Origin: Rheinheimera sp.
Lineage (GTDB): Bacteria > Pseudomonadota > Gammaproteobacteria > Enterobacterales > Alteromonadaceae
Reading direction: 5' to 3'
Assembly: GCA_003482455.1 (NCBI GenBank)
Contig: DMYW01000002.1
Location: 123,719 to 187,718, forward strand
Length of the DNA stretch: 64,000 bases
A program made the translations under genes and the position numbers. The notes below the pieces were generated by a model that saw only the letters and a program-made list of their open reading frames with translations, had not been told where the DNA came from and did no database searches. Of this stretch, positions 33,525 through 42,241 are shown piece by piece (positions within the stretch are counted from its first letter, which is position 1; every line of letters starts with the position of its first letter).

Positions 33525-35729
33525 TCAGTTGTTCAAAAACTCACTATGCTCTGTTTGTTGCCACTGGTTCAACGCAGCAGTTCTTTGCTCAATATCCGCC
33601 CAAATCAGTTGCTGCTCTATCACTTCAATAAAGCGTGCGGCATTAAAACCATTAGGATAAAAGGTTGTCGGTTCTGTGTCTTCAAGTACCGATATGGCTT
33701 GCAGATAGTCCAACTCATCACGTAAAACCACCTCTAACACTTCTCGGGACACGACCAAAAAGTTGTCGATGGCTTGGCCGTCGAACTCTATTGAAGTGTC
33801 AACAATCCATGCATGAATGGTCGATGGTGCAACCGACAAGCCTAGTTCTGTGCGCAGCTGCGAATTACGTTGAAGTTCATCCAGAAGAGCTTGTTGTTTG
33901 CGCTTCAGCTGCCAGCTGCCTTTGCGCAGTGAGGTGTGGCGGTGTAGCCAGATCTCTTGAAGTTTTCCCCTCACGTAGCTGGTTTTCATTTCAATCAAAA
34001 TGACTATGTCGTCCATGGCGCAGATGAGATCTACTTCGCCAACATCGCTATCCACAGTTTTAGTTGGCTGATACCCAGCAATGACAGCAAAACCTTTGAT
34101 GCGAAACATGGTAGCTAAATGATTTTCCGCTGCCTGAGTCTCTTTTTTTAGATTGTGCCGGCGGCTGTTGTATCGGCGCAGTAAATTTACCAAGGCATTG
34201 AAGTTGTTGTTGTTGTCTCCGATAAACGGTATTTGCACCACATAATCACCAAATAGCAGCAATGGCTTTTCGTGAATACGTGCAGGCTCCCTGCTGTTAT
34301 CCGATGCCTGTGGTGCAAAGTCGCGAGTATCCAAGCTCCAAAACTCTATGGCGGCCTTGGCTGCATCTCGATTGCCATCTGGAGATTGTTCTGTTTTGAA
34401 CCAATCCTGCATACGAGCGGATTTCTCTGCGAGAGTTGCCCAGACGATAGGTGTTTTGTTTTCGCCACTGAGCATGCCGTCAAGCATCAATTTGCTAAGC
34501 GCTTTGAGCGTTGGATAACCATGTTGACGCATCGACATTAATGGCAATGTAAATTGGTCTGAAAGGTATACGGACGACAGCTCAATAAATCGAACCAGTT
34601 CAAGCAAGCCAAGTTCAGAGTTCTCAGTGAGTATTGCGTTTGCATCAACACCGTAAAGTGCTTCAATTTGCAAAAGCGTGCGATATGTTCGTGTCCATGC
34701 AAGCCACACGGCATCTTGTTGCTCTGGTTTAGCTATCGCAAACAAATCGAGGCCGGAATTCATAAAAGCGAACATGCCGCGCTGGATCCAATAATGCAAA
34801 AGCAGCTGATATTTTTGTCCAGTTCGCAGCCATGCGGGACCCGAAAAAGTACATGCCTGCGCACCATGGTTGGACTGAGGATCGCTTAGGTCAACCTCAG
34901 CAACGGAGAATCGTTCGATTTCACCTTGGTGGTTCAATGCGTCCTGCGCTGCGCTCACAAGCTCTATCATCAAATCAAATGTTTTATGCGCTTGCTGCCG
35001 ATGTTTATCCAATTCAGGGAATGGGTTCAATAACGGTTTGAAATGACTGACAAAAGTTTCTCTAATTGCGCTTTCGGTTAGCCTTAAATCACGTACAAGA
35101 CACTGTTTGAACTTGTTGCCCAAAACAAATGCGCAAAGCTGTGTACGCGCATCTCGCTCGCCGTTCAAAGCGGATGTTAAGTACAAATCCCAAAGCACCA
35201 AACTAAGGTAATAAGTAAACGCAAACGGGGATAAGAACTTCAGTTTCTTTTCCGCAGCATTAAGTTGCTGCTGCAAGCGGCGCTCTTCGGCGACAAGGTT
35301 GTCACAGTGGCTGAAGAAGTCGTTCCATTCTTTGCAAATCAGACTTCGTTTAATCACTGCGTAAAGTGGGCTGTCTGTATTTCTAAACAATTGCGCATGT
35401 CGGATCGCAGCACGCAATAGCGATGGTGATTGCTTGATAAGCGTATTGAAAAAACCTGCATCCAATGCAAGTTCTGCCCGCAAAACTTGACTGAGTGCAA
35501 ACCGCACTATAGGCGTATCTGGCCACAGTTCTGGACTTTGCCAAAAGCTTGCTTGAGTAAGCCCTTTTAATCGACTTGTAAGGGTTGAGCTGGCAGGTGA
35601 ACCATTTAGAAACACATGCAAGGTGGCTTCTAGCGCTTGCGAAAAGGGTAACGTTTGGCGTTTAAAAAATTCTTGGTAATAAGATTGGCATCGAAGGCTA
35701 TTCGCTTGATCTTCAGCTTGTTTTGGCAT
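33525..35729 (-). CDS. Large protein with C-terminal PD-(D/E)XK-type nuclease motif
   Basis: The 734-residue protein is mostly unrecognised, with a helix-rich first 500 residues. Around residues 565-610 a core reads NHLATMFRIKGFAVIAGYQ, then VGEVDLICAMDDIVILIEMK followed by TS: Glu-Val-Asp, then Glu-Met-Lys, in hydrophobic strands. This is the pattern of restriction-endonuclease-fold (PD-(D/E)XK) nucleases. The following 130 residues may be a helical cap. There is no signal peptide. It precedes the DUF6998-like gene by 22 bases and lies next to a HepT/MntA module, which suggests a defence role. ATG at 35729; a GTG two codons earlier is also possible. Confidence 0.6.
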   Translation of the reverse strand: MPKQAEDQANSLRCQSYYQEFFKRQTLPFSQALEATLHVFLNGSPASSTLTSRLKGLTQASFWQSPELWPDTPIVRFALSQVLRAELALDAGFFNTLIKQSPSLLRAAIRHAQLFRNTDSPLYAVIKRSLICKEWNDFFSHCDNLVAEERRLQQQLNAAEKKLKFLSPFAFTYYLSLVLWDLYLTSALNGERDARTQLCAFVLGNKFKQCLVRDLRLTESAIRETFVSHFKPLLNPFPELDKHRQQAHKTFDLMIELVSAAQDALNHQGEIERFSVAEVDLSDPQSNHGAQACTFSGPAWLRTGQKYQLLLHYWIQRGMFAFMNSGLDLFAIAKPEQQDAVWLAWTRTYRTLLQIEALYGVDANAILTENSELGLLELVRFIELSSVYLSDQFTLPLMSMRQHGYPTLKALSKLMLDGMLSGENKTPIVWATLAEKSARMQDWFKTEQSPDGNRDAAKAAIEFWSLDTRDFAPQASDNSREPARIHEKPLLLFGDYVVQIPFIGDNNNNFNALVNLLRRYNSRRHNLKKETQAAENHLATMFRIKGFAVIAGYQPTKTVDSDVGEVDLICAMDDIVILIEMKTSYVRGKLQEIWLHRHTSLRKGSWQLKRKQQALLDELQRNSQLRTELGLSVAPSTIHAWIVDTSIEFDGQAIDNFLVVSREVLEVVLRDELDYLQAISVLEDTEPTTFYPNGFNAARFIEVIEQQLIWADIEQRTAALNQWQQTEHSEFLNN

Positions 35730-35901
35730 CTGCACTCAAATCCATTAGCAGGTAGTCAAACGTTATTGACCACATAGAAACAACATCCATTTGCTGCCAC
35801 GATGCCATAAAGAACCCAGCTTTGAAACAGGAACAACGGGGTCCTTTAGCAAGCAACTAAGTAAAAATCGCCTAGACCATCCACGTAACCCGCGCCAAAA
35901 C

Positions 35902-36469
35902 TCAACCCGCACCACGTTGCCGCTTCAGCAGCGCAGTCACATACTCCCGAAAATCCCCCAGCCGGTGCTGGATAATATGTGCGGTGATCGGCAGTTGCAG
36001 GCGCTGGTATTCGTGGACGGCGATGTTGCGAAAACCAATCATTTTTTTCAGCTGTTCCGCCAGCGTGCTGTCGATAAAGCCAGCCGTGGCCAGCAAGTTA
36101 AATACGTCACGCGAGCTTTGCGGCACCCCTAATTTATGCAGGCGGATCAGGTGTTGCCCCATATCAAGCGCGGCTTCGCAGGCGCGTTGAATATTTAAAA
36201 TGGCGGCGTCTTGGCGGGTGAAATCGTTGGCAAAACTGGCTGGGTCTTTGGTGCCCCCCAAAGTCATTGACGATGCGGGTAGGCGGCAACTGAGCGAATC
36301 CTCAGGAGCATAGCTGTCTATGTGACTGAGGTGAGTGAAGGCGGCCAACACCCCCGCATCCTCAAGGACGCAGGGGGTATTCGTCGTAAGCGCATTGGAT
36401 GCAACGCTCTATGGTCGCAGCCTTGTTAAGCATCACGTCGTCGACGGTGATTTGATTATCGTTTGCCAT
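35902..36469 (-). pseudogene. hepT: hepT (HEPN toxin RNase) split by an ERIC-like element
   Basis: The ATG at 36469 starts MANDNQITVDDVMLNKAATI and ERCIQCAYDEY, the usual HepT N-terminus. The frame then meets an insertion of about 124 bases, with an early stop, and resumes as KDPASFANDFTRQDAAILNI followed by GFRNIAVHEY, the HEPN RNase motif (Arg-x4-His). Removing 124 bases leaves 444 bases, a multiple of three, and a protein of 147 residues, the family length. HepT cuts RNA (for example tRNA) unless its partner MntA adenylylates it. The start overlaps mntA by 14 bases. As it stands the toxin cannot be made in full. Confidence 0.85.
36254..36377. mobile_element. ERIC-like palindromic element inserted in hepT
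   Basis: The element begins CCCCCAAAGTCATTGACGATG and ends GCATCCTCAAGGACGCAGGGGG, so the two ends are imperfect inverted repeats. Its centre (ACTGAGCGAATCCTCAGGAG, then CATAGCTGTCTATGTGACTG and AGGTGAGTGAAGGCGGCC) matches the layout of enterobacterial repetitive intergenic consensus (ERIC/IRU) sequences, which are about 127 bases. ERIC elements behave like miniature insertion elements. Boundaries are accurate to about 3 bases; no target duplication is clear. Confidence 0.75.
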
Positions 36470-36860
36470 AGATGGAACCTTCTTCACGGATATCCGCCAG
36501 CACTCCGGCGCGCGCTTCATTTAATGCTGTCATGGCGGACAACAGCGTGGCTTCGTAACAATCGACGCTGCTATCGCGCGCAAACCAGCGTTGGCCTTTG
36601 CTCAGAATTTGATACTGCATGACGGTGGTCGCGGCGCGAAAATCGAGCAAATCGACGTCGCCATTGATGGCATCGGCGATATCGCCGCTGATGTCCCACA
36701 AATCAACGACATCAACATATCCTTCAACCAACACCGCTAAATCCAAATCACTGTCTGCGGTGGCGTTACCGTCAACTTGGCTGCCAAACGCGTACACCGC
36801 CAACACATGGGGCAATCGTTGCTGCAACAACTGCAAAATCAACGGCGCATTAACCTGCAT
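36456..36860 (-). CDS. mntA: MntA-type nucleotidyltransferase antitoxin
   Basis: The 134-residue minimal nucleotidyltransferase has VYAFGSQVDGNATADSDLDL, with the Gly-Ser and Asp-x-Asp catalytic motifs, and a third acidic strand VDLLDF. MntA proteins transfer AMP to HepT near its RNase site and so silence it (HEPN/MNT, type VII toxin-antitoxin). Its stop overlaps the hepT start by 14 bases, the normal operon order. Since hepT is interrupted, this antitoxin now has no intact local partner. Confidence 0.9.
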   Translation of the reverse strand: MQVNAPLILQLLQQRLPHVLAVYAFGSQVDGNATADSDLDLAVLVEGYVDVVDLWDISGDIADAINGDVDLLDFRAATTVMQYQILSKGQRWFARDSSVDCYEATLLSAMTALNEARAGVLADIREEGSIYGKR

Positions 36861-36986
36861 TTTCCCAAATCCCTACCGCCTGTTGTGACCATGCTTGCAT
36901 AGTAACCTCGGCGCGCAGATCCGACAAATCGAAACATTTGTCGGTTTTTAATGATGATGGTGCAATGGTGGCCCCAAACGATGTCG

Positions 36987-37670
36987 CTAGAATCTGCCTG
37001 TTTGTTGTGGCAGTTGCCAAATTGGGCCGGTTAAGCCGAATTGCTGGAACATATCTCGCGCTTCGTCAAGGCTCCATTTGTGCCAATCGGGCCGCAAATG
37101 ATTGCCGTACCACACCTTGGAAAACTGCCAAATTCGCTGTAACGGTTGGATGTCACCTAGCGGCATTCGATGGCGCTTGCACCAAGCAATAATGTCTTGT
37201 TCGGTTTCGAATAGCAGCATGTTGCTACAGGTGTAAGTCACGTTGTCCCAGGCGCGTTGCATCGGAATTGGGAAGTGTACAAGTAGATCCTGATGATCGA
37301 TGTCACCGTCTTTCACCTTGATCACCAGCTGTTTGGACTCTGCACCTGCTGTGGTAAAAATGGTTACATCACGTTGCAGCAACGCGGCAGCCCCCATCGA
37401 GCACCAGGCACAATTACCCCACCAGCAACAGGTGTCGGCTTTGATAAAAAAGTTGGTTGGCGCGGCAGAAAATGGATGCATCACCCACACTTCTTTGCTG
37501 GTCGGATGCAACACAACACCATGATAATCCTGCAAATGTTCCAGTGCCGTGGTTAGCTCAGCGCGACTGACCGCAAACGCTTGTGCAAGTTCATCCACGG
37601 TTGGCGCAGTACCGGTATCGACAAAGCTTTGCATGATGCGATGGTGCAATGTTGAATGATTGAGTGGCAT
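36987..37670 (-). CDS. MerB-like (alkylmercury lyase family) protein
   Basis: The 227-residue protein has an N-terminal winged-helix-like region (PTVDELAQAFAVSRAELTTA), then TNFFI...CCWWGNCAWCSMGAAAL and FPIPMQRAWDNVTYTC, which align with the MerB core. In MerB the WCALD motif provides a catalytic Cys and Asp, and a second Cys follows about 60 residues later. Here the Cys is kept (AWCSMG) and a later Cys is in TYTCSN, but the Asp position is Gly. It may therefore not cleave organomercurials. The C-terminus is longer than in MerB (WYGNHLRPDWHKWSLDEA). No mer genes are nearby. ATG at 37670 gives MPLNHSTLH. Confidence 0.7.
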   Translation of the reverse strand: MPLNHSTLHHRIMQSFVDTGTAPTVDELAQAFAVSRAELTTALEHLQDYHGVVLHPTSKEVWVMHPFSAAPTNFFIKADTCCWWGNCAWCSMGAAALLQRDVTIFTTAGAESKQLVIKVKDGDIDHQDLLVHFPIPMQRAWDNVTYTCSNMLLFETEQDIIAWCKRHRMPLGDIQPLQRIWQFSKVWYGNHLRPDWHKWSLDEARDMFQQFGLTGPIWQLPQQTGRF

Positions 37671-37788
37671 ATGTTTGCTCTTGCCCTTTCTGATGCTGGA
37701 ATATCCAGTATGCAAGAGGAGGTTGAGCCTGTATAGCTTTGAGGCGCAATAGAGCCGCAGCTTGAAGCGTCATTTCTTATGGCTACAT

Positions 37789-38358
37789 CTACAGCGGTAC
37801 GAAATAACTCAGCTCACTGCTGCCGACCAGTTGCAACGTCAAGGTGTCGGCGCTAACGCTGATGATTTGCAGCACTTTCGGGCTGTCATTGTTGGCGGTT
37901 ATTTCGATGCGGTTACCGTCAAGCCAGCGCCAGTGGCCTTGGCCGGCGAACAAACCTGCCGACCATTCGTAGAACTCGCGCTCGCCGTCTTGTTCAGACA
38001 ACTCGAAGGCGCTGTAGATGGCGTTGCCGCGCACGAACTGCCAGGAGCCCAGCAGCTGCGTTTTATCGATAGGCGCTGAACTGCGGGCTGCGAGGTTGGC
38101 AGACTGTTTGGAGTTTGCGCTGTGCGGTGCAGCCGGCTGTGGTGGGTTGGCAGCTCGATGGTCACGCGGCGCTGCCGATGCGCTTTGAGTTTGCGGGAGG
38201 GTCTGCTGGTCAAGCCTCGGCTGTTGCGTTGGTTCTTGAGCCTGGGTTATCGGCTGTGCGTAACAGCCGCCAGCACAGACGCTGCCAAGCAACAAGGCGA
38301 GGCCGCGTCGGCGCCAAGCCGCTGCGAAGACAGATACGTCTGATAGTTGTGCTGCCAT
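37789..38358 (-). CDS. Hypothetical secreted protein
   Basis: A 189-residue protein with an N-terminal export signal (RRRGLALLLGSVCAGGCYA, possibly a lipobox-like SVCAGGC), a low-complexity Gln/Pro/Ala/Ser linker (residues 35-95), and a C-terminal beta domain: LLGSWQFVRGNAIYSAFELS, HWRWLDGNRIEI, TLTLQLVGSSELSYF. The domain looks like a lipocalin-like small barrel of unknown role. AAGGAATTGACC precedes the ATG. It follows the AAA+/TPR operon after 91 bases but is probably separate. Confidence 0.6.
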   Translation of the reverse strand: MAAQLSDVSVFAAAWRRRGLALLLGSVCAGGCYAQPITQAQEPTQQPRLDQQTLPQTQSASAAPRDHRAANPPQPAAPHSANSKQSANLAARSSAPIDKTQLLGSWQFVRGNAIYSAFELSEQDGEREFYEWSAGLFAGQGHWRWLDGNRIEITANNDSPKVLQIISVSADTLTLQLVGSSELSYFVPL

Positions 38359-38449
38359 TGGTCAATTCCTTTTGCACAGCTTTTCCGGCGTCATTTCGGC
38401 CACACACGCACCGCATCGAGCAATGACACAGTGCGCGTAGAAGTGCCGC

Positions 38450-39373
38450 TTAATAATCCGCCTTAAAGGAAAACTGCTCTATTTCTTTACTGAGCATCCG
38501 CTGGTAGACAGGCATAGCAAACCAGCTGTAGGCCACGATCGCCAACCATGCGACATTCACCACTGCCGAGCTATTCGGATGGCCAAGATCGTATAGCAAA
38601 ATGCTTAAGAAATTGAACAACACGTACCCAAAAATCAGTATTGCGACCTGATTCAACGTACTCAACTGCGAGATCTTGGCGTTAAATCGCCACCAAAACC
38701 CGATAAAGATGTTTTGACGCGCTTTGACATCAGAAAACAGCTGCAAGGCATGCTTAGAGCTAGGGTTGAGCATAATCGCGAGACGGGCATGATATTCCGC
38801 TTCAGCAATGTCGCCTGCGATCAGCTGCAAGCGCCCCATCAGAATATTCGCGCCCTCGTGCTGTGCATCAATCGCTAATGCGGCCAACGTAAATTCCATC
38901 GCTTTGGCATTGTCGCCGGTTTGAAAATAATAGTGGGCAAAAGAGTAGGCGGTATGAATGCTGTCCGGCGCCAGTTCTGCCATCTTTTGCAGATAAACAA
39001 AACCTTCTTTAAAGTTTTTATTGGCAATTAAAATATCGGACTTTAATTCAAAGGCATCCGCGCTGGTCGGGTCTAGTTGCAATGCTTCATCGCAGGCAGC
39101 TAACGCAGCTTTTAATTTATTTTGAAAATAATAGATACGCGCAGCAATACAATGCAGTGACGCATTATTCGGCTCTAGCTGCAACGCGATCTTTAATTCA
39201 TATTCTGCAGCATGTATCCGCATTTGTTGCAGCAAACAAGACGCCAAAGCGCCATGGTATGCCGCATCGTTGGGGTCTCTCGCCAATAAATCTTTGAGTA
39301 AATCAATTGCCATCGGATATCGGCCCTGGTCCATCAAATGCAAGGCAATTTCATATTTATAAGAATTATGCAT
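38450..39373 (-). CDS. TPR protein with C-terminal membrane helices
   Basis: The 307-residue protein has about six tetratricopeptide repeats (for example DQGRYPMAIDLLKDLLARDP, QNKLKAALAACDEALQLDP, TGDNAKAMEFTLAALAID), followed by two hydrophobic helices (VAILIFGYVLFNFLSILLY and VNVAWLAIVAYSWFAMP) and a short tail. The repeats should face the cytoplasm or periplasm as a binding platform. It is the third gene of the operon with the membrane protein and the AAA+ ATPase; its start overlaps the previous stop by 8 bases, showing coupling. The role is unknown; the context suggests a membrane platform for the ATPase. Confidence 0.75.
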   Translation of the reverse strand: MHNSYKYEIALHLMDQGRYPMAIDLLKDLLARDPNDAAYHGALASCLLQQMRIHAAEYELKIALQLEPNNASLHCIAARIYYFQNKLKAALAACDEALQLDPTSADAFELKSDILIANKNFKEGFVYLQKMAELAPDSIHTAYSFAHYYFQTGDNAKAMEFTLAALAIDAQHEGANILMGRLQLIAGDIAEAEYHARLAIMLNPSSKHALQLFSDVKARQNIFIGFWWRFNAKISQLSTLNQVAILIFGYVLFNFLSILLYDLGHPNSSAVVNVAWLAIVAYSWFAMPVYQRMLSKEIEQFSFKADY

Positions 39374-39782
39374 GCTGGCCCTGCTTTACATATTGGTACA
39401 CAGAAAATGGCACTAATTGGGTGAAGACCACCATATACACCGCAATAAACTGCACGGCGTTAGTGGCGACGCGCGCATAAGGCAGGTACAGATCTGGGTC
39501 CGCAATATACCCATAAATAGCCGCGTAACTGTAGCCAATGATCATGCTAAGCACTGTGAAAACACCCAGCACGGCATAAAGACACTCCCGCCAAAACGTC
39601 GGCGAGCCCAACCAATAACTGTTGAGCATCAACCAGACAAAAGGCAGCCAATACTTGCCGTAGAAGGGCAATTGCACAAACAGTGGCAGTAACATCGCAG
39701 CGAATAAAATCAGCACTGGCGTGACTACCAGCCGCTGGCTTTTGGTCGCTTTGGGTTCGTCAATAATGCGATAGCCAGCCAT
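39366..39782 (-). CDS. Small integral membrane protein of the AAA+/TPR operon
   Basis: The 138-residue protein has four predicted helices (VTPVLILFAAMLLPLFVQL, YWLPFVWLMLNSYWLG, LYAVLGVFTVLSMIIGYSYA, AVQFIAVYMVVFTQLVPF) and no known family. It begins 2 bases after the ATPase stop and overlaps the TPR gene by 8 bases, so the three genes are translated together. Aromatic residues are plentiful at the helix ends. It could be the membrane partner or a substrate of the ATPase. Confidence 0.65.
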   Translation of the reverse strand: MAGYRIIDEPKATKSQRLVVTPVLILFAAMLLPLFVQLPFYGKYWLPFVWLMLNSYWLGSPTFWRECLYAVLGVFTVLSMIIGYSYAAIYGYIADPDLYLPYARVATNAVQFIAVYMVVFTQLVPFSVYQYVKQGQHA

Positions 39783-39784
39783 GG

Positions 39785-41098
39785 TTATTTCCCATGCTTG
39801 TTGATGAATTCCAGCACATCGTCATACCGACCGCCGTCGTTGGCGTAGCGGGCATAGTTGCGAGCCGTGGTTAACCATTCAGTGGTCGATGAACGCGAAT
39901 CGGCCAGTGCTGCGACAAAATGCTGCATAGCGATAGCCACCTCGTTGCCGCTGGCAATGGTGCTATCAATAGCTTCATCTGCAGCCATTTCCACCAAGTT
40001 AGCCAAATCTGCACCCGAGTAGCCGGCCGTTTTACTGGCGATGGCATCAAACTGAATATCACCGGCATTTGGCCGATCTTTCATGTGATGCTCGAGAATG
40101 GATTTACGTGCAACTTTGTCTGGTGGCGGCACAAAGAACATCCGATCAAAACGACCCGGCCGCAAAAACGCCGAATCTAAAGCCCAAGGCACGTTGGTTG
40201 AACCCAGGATCAACACCCCTTCGTTGTTTTGGGCAAAGCCATCCAACTCGGTTAAAAACTGGCTGATGGTGTTGGACTGGGCGCCGTTGCGACTGTGCTC
40301 GCGTTTGCCAGCCAGCGCTTCTAATTCATCAAAAAAGATCACGCTTGGCGTGTCGCGGCGGGCTTTTTCAAAAATTGCGTGCAGCTTTTGTTCCGATTCG
40401 CCCATGTACATGTCCAGCACATCGGAGATCTCGATATTAAAGAAGTTCGCTTTACATTCGCCGGCCGTGGCGCGTGCCAACAGAGTTTTGCCGCAACCTG
40501 GCGGCCCGTATAACAAAATGCCGCCGCCGACTTTTTTCTTAAAGCGCTGAAACAATGAGGGTTTTTGAAACGGTAGAATAATCTTTTTATGAATTTGCTT
40601 TTTGACGTCTTCCAATCCGACCACGTCAGAAAAGTTGGTCGTCGAGCGTTTAAACTGCAGCAACTCAAAGGGCTCGCTGGACTCGGCTTTTTCTACTACC
40701 CGCAGCTTCACCGGCGATTTTTCGCTCGACAGATTGAAACGTCGATTTAATTCCGCCGTTGCATAGTCAGGATGGGTTTGCAGCAAGGTTTGGTACAGCG
40801 CTTGTGCTTTGTCGACATCGCCAAGCTCCAGCGTACAGCGAACAATCAACAGCAAATGACTCGGTTCTTGTGCATTTAAAAACTGCAAGGCGCTAGCAAC
40901 ATCGCCCAACGCCAAGGCGGCCTCGCCTAAACAGGCTCCGTCGTCACCTTCAATGGTCTGGGTCAGATGCGGTAAATAGTCGGCGACCGCTGCCTGCTGG
41001 CCATTATCAATCAGCTGTAAAGCGATGATCTGGGCTAAATCCGGCGTAGGGTTTGCGGCAAACACTGCCGTTAGTTTTTGTAATGTTTTATCGTCCAT
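39785..41098 (-). CDS. Classic AAA+ ATPase with N-terminal helical repeats
   Basis: The 437-residue protein has an N-terminal TPR-like half (residues 1-130, e.g. LGDVDKAQALYQTLLQTHPD) and one classic AAA domain: LLYGPPGCGKTLLARA (Walker A), VIFFDELEAL (Walker B), a sensor region LGSTNVPWAL and the second region of homology LRPGRFDRMFFVPPP with arginine fingers. The C-terminus (WLTTARNYARYANDGGRYDD) resembles the Vps4/Cdc48-like lid of eukaryotic classic AAA proteins. FtsH features (zinc site, N-terminal helices) are missing. It heads the three-gene operon with a small membrane protein and a TPR membrane protein. A protein-remodelling role at the membrane is inferred. Confidence 0.85.
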   Translation of the reverse strand: MDDKTLQKLTAVFAANPTPDLAQIIALQLIDNGQQAAVADYLPHLTQTIEGDDGACLGEAALALGDVASALQFLNAQEPSHLLLIVRCTLELGDVDKAQALYQTLLQTHPDYATAELNRRFNLSSEKSPVKLRVVEKAESSEPFELLQFKRSTTNFSDVVGLEDVKKQIHKKIILPFQKPSLFQRFKKKVGGGILLYGPPGCGKTLLARATAGECKANFFNIEISDVLDMYMGESEQKLHAIFEKARRDTPSVIFFDELEALAGKREHSRNGAQSNTISQFLTELDGFAQNNEGVLILGSTNVPWALDSAFLRPGRFDRMFFVPPPDKVARKSILEHHMKDRPNAGDIQFDAIASKTAGYSGADLANLVEMAADEAIDSTIASGNEVAIAMQHFVAALADSRSSTTEWLTTARNYARYANDGGRYDDVLEFINKHGK

Positions 41099-41371
41099 GG
41101 GAACCTCGAGCTGGGAGCAGCCGATAATAAATCAATCGTTTGCTCAATGCATCAATCGCCATGCTGTGTGCTCAGGCGTGTGCTGTACCAAAATAAACAG
41201 CTACATCACGAGTTCGCCAGTGCTGCAAATGATTGGTTACGTAGCCGTTGAAAAGGGATTGCTTGCGCTAAGAGCCATACCGACATGGGTCTTGGATTTG
41301 ACTGTTCGCACCATCGCGGAGCAGGGTGGCCACTTGGTGATGAACTAAATTGAGCGACTAAGCGCAAATAG
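41099..41371. other. Upstream region of the AAA+ operon
   Basis: The minus-strand promoter of the ATPase operon should lie here. On the plus strand a frame covers GYVAVEKGLLALRAIPTWVL and ends at about 41348; it may be a worn gene end but I cannot name it. No repeat units are present. Confidence 0.35.
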
Positions 41372-41417
41372 CAGGGTCAAAGTGGCGTGATGCCGCGACT
41401 TCGACCCTGATTTTTTT
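41372..41417 (-). terminator. Terminator hairpin behind the PEP-CTERM gene
   Basis: CAGGGTC (41372-41378) and GACCCTG (41403-41409) form a stem with a 24-base loop. The run of T at 41411 overlaps the PEP-CTERM stop codon and serves the plus strand better than the minus strand, so the direction is uncertain. Confidence 0.5.
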
Positions 41418-42042
41418 AGGCTTGTTGACGGCGACGCAGTGCTAAACCGACCAACGCCAAGCCCAACAGACCAATACCTGCTGGCGCAGGAACAGCGTTT
41501 GTTGGTGCACTGTATAAACGGAAGCTCAGTTCACCGAGGTTTTGTGGTGCTCCACCAGTTCCCAATGAATAAACTTGGCCTGAGTTACCCACTGAATCCA
41601 TGTTGAAATGCATGTCTTCACCAGAGAACGACAACCAATAGTTGCCTTGTGCCAAATTCAAACCAGACAACAATGCTGATACCGTTTTGTTTGAGTAGAA
41701 CTGAACCTTGTTCGTAGAAAGCAGAGTCAATTCCGAATAACTGTACAAATGGCTCCACAACAGACCCAAGTTGTAGTCACTCCATACACTGATCCGCACC
41801 GCTCCAGTTGTTGATTCAAAATTCTGGAAGCTGGCATCCCAGACCAATAATGCACTTGTGGTTGCCGCAGCCAAGCTGAAGTTGTCCATCATGGTTTCAG
41901 AATCAATAACACCACAAGCCGCACAAAAACCGCCTACATGGTCAGTGCTAGTGCCGTTATCCCAAATTAAGCCTGCATGCGCCACGCTAGACCAACCCAC
42001 AAATGCCACTGCAGCAATCAACTTCATTAATGCTTTTTTCAT
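41416..42042 (-). CDS. PEP-CTERM secreted protein
   Basis: The 208-residue protein has a Sec signal (MKKALMKLIAAVAFVGWSSVAHA), a beta-rich middle and a C-terminal sorting tail: VPAPAG, a hydrophobic helix IGLLGLALVGLAL and RRRQQA. The Pro-x-Pro motif with a trailing basic end marks an exosortase (EpsH) substrate; this variant is VPAP. Such proteins end up at the outer surface in exopolysaccharide-forming bacteria. CxxC (CAACG) is present near the N-terminus. ATG at 42042 is chosen. The protein at 63175 carries the same sorting tail. Confidence 0.85.
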   Translation of the reverse strand: MKKALMKLIAAVAFVGWSSVAHAGLIWDNGTSTDHVGGFCAACGVIDSETMMDNFSLAAATTSALLVWDASFQNFESTTGAVRISVWSDYNLGLLWSHLYSYSELTLLSTNKVQFYSNKTVSALLSGLNLAQGNYWLSFSGEDMHFNMDSVGNSGQVYSLGTGGAPQNLGELSFRLYSAPTNAVPAPAGIGLLGLALVGLALRRRQQA

Positions 42043-42241
42043 TACAACTAACACCCTATTTTTAAGAATTTATTACTATTAGTTTCTTTTATATACAATT
42101 TACGCGCCGCTTTTGCTGGTTGTTGATAAACCACTAATTTAGCTTTATTTATCAATAACATAACTGACTTTTCATCTAATACAGGAATCTAAGCTCTTCT
42201 TCAAAATCAATAACTTGTAAATAAAACTGACATTCTGACCT

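Noticed and set aside
41025..41348. Plus-strand frame of 107 codons upstream of the AAA+ operon
   Set aside because: Its first half overlaps the AAA+ gene start on the other strand. The end (GYVAVEKGLLALRAIP) may be a worn gene fragment, but I cannot assign it.
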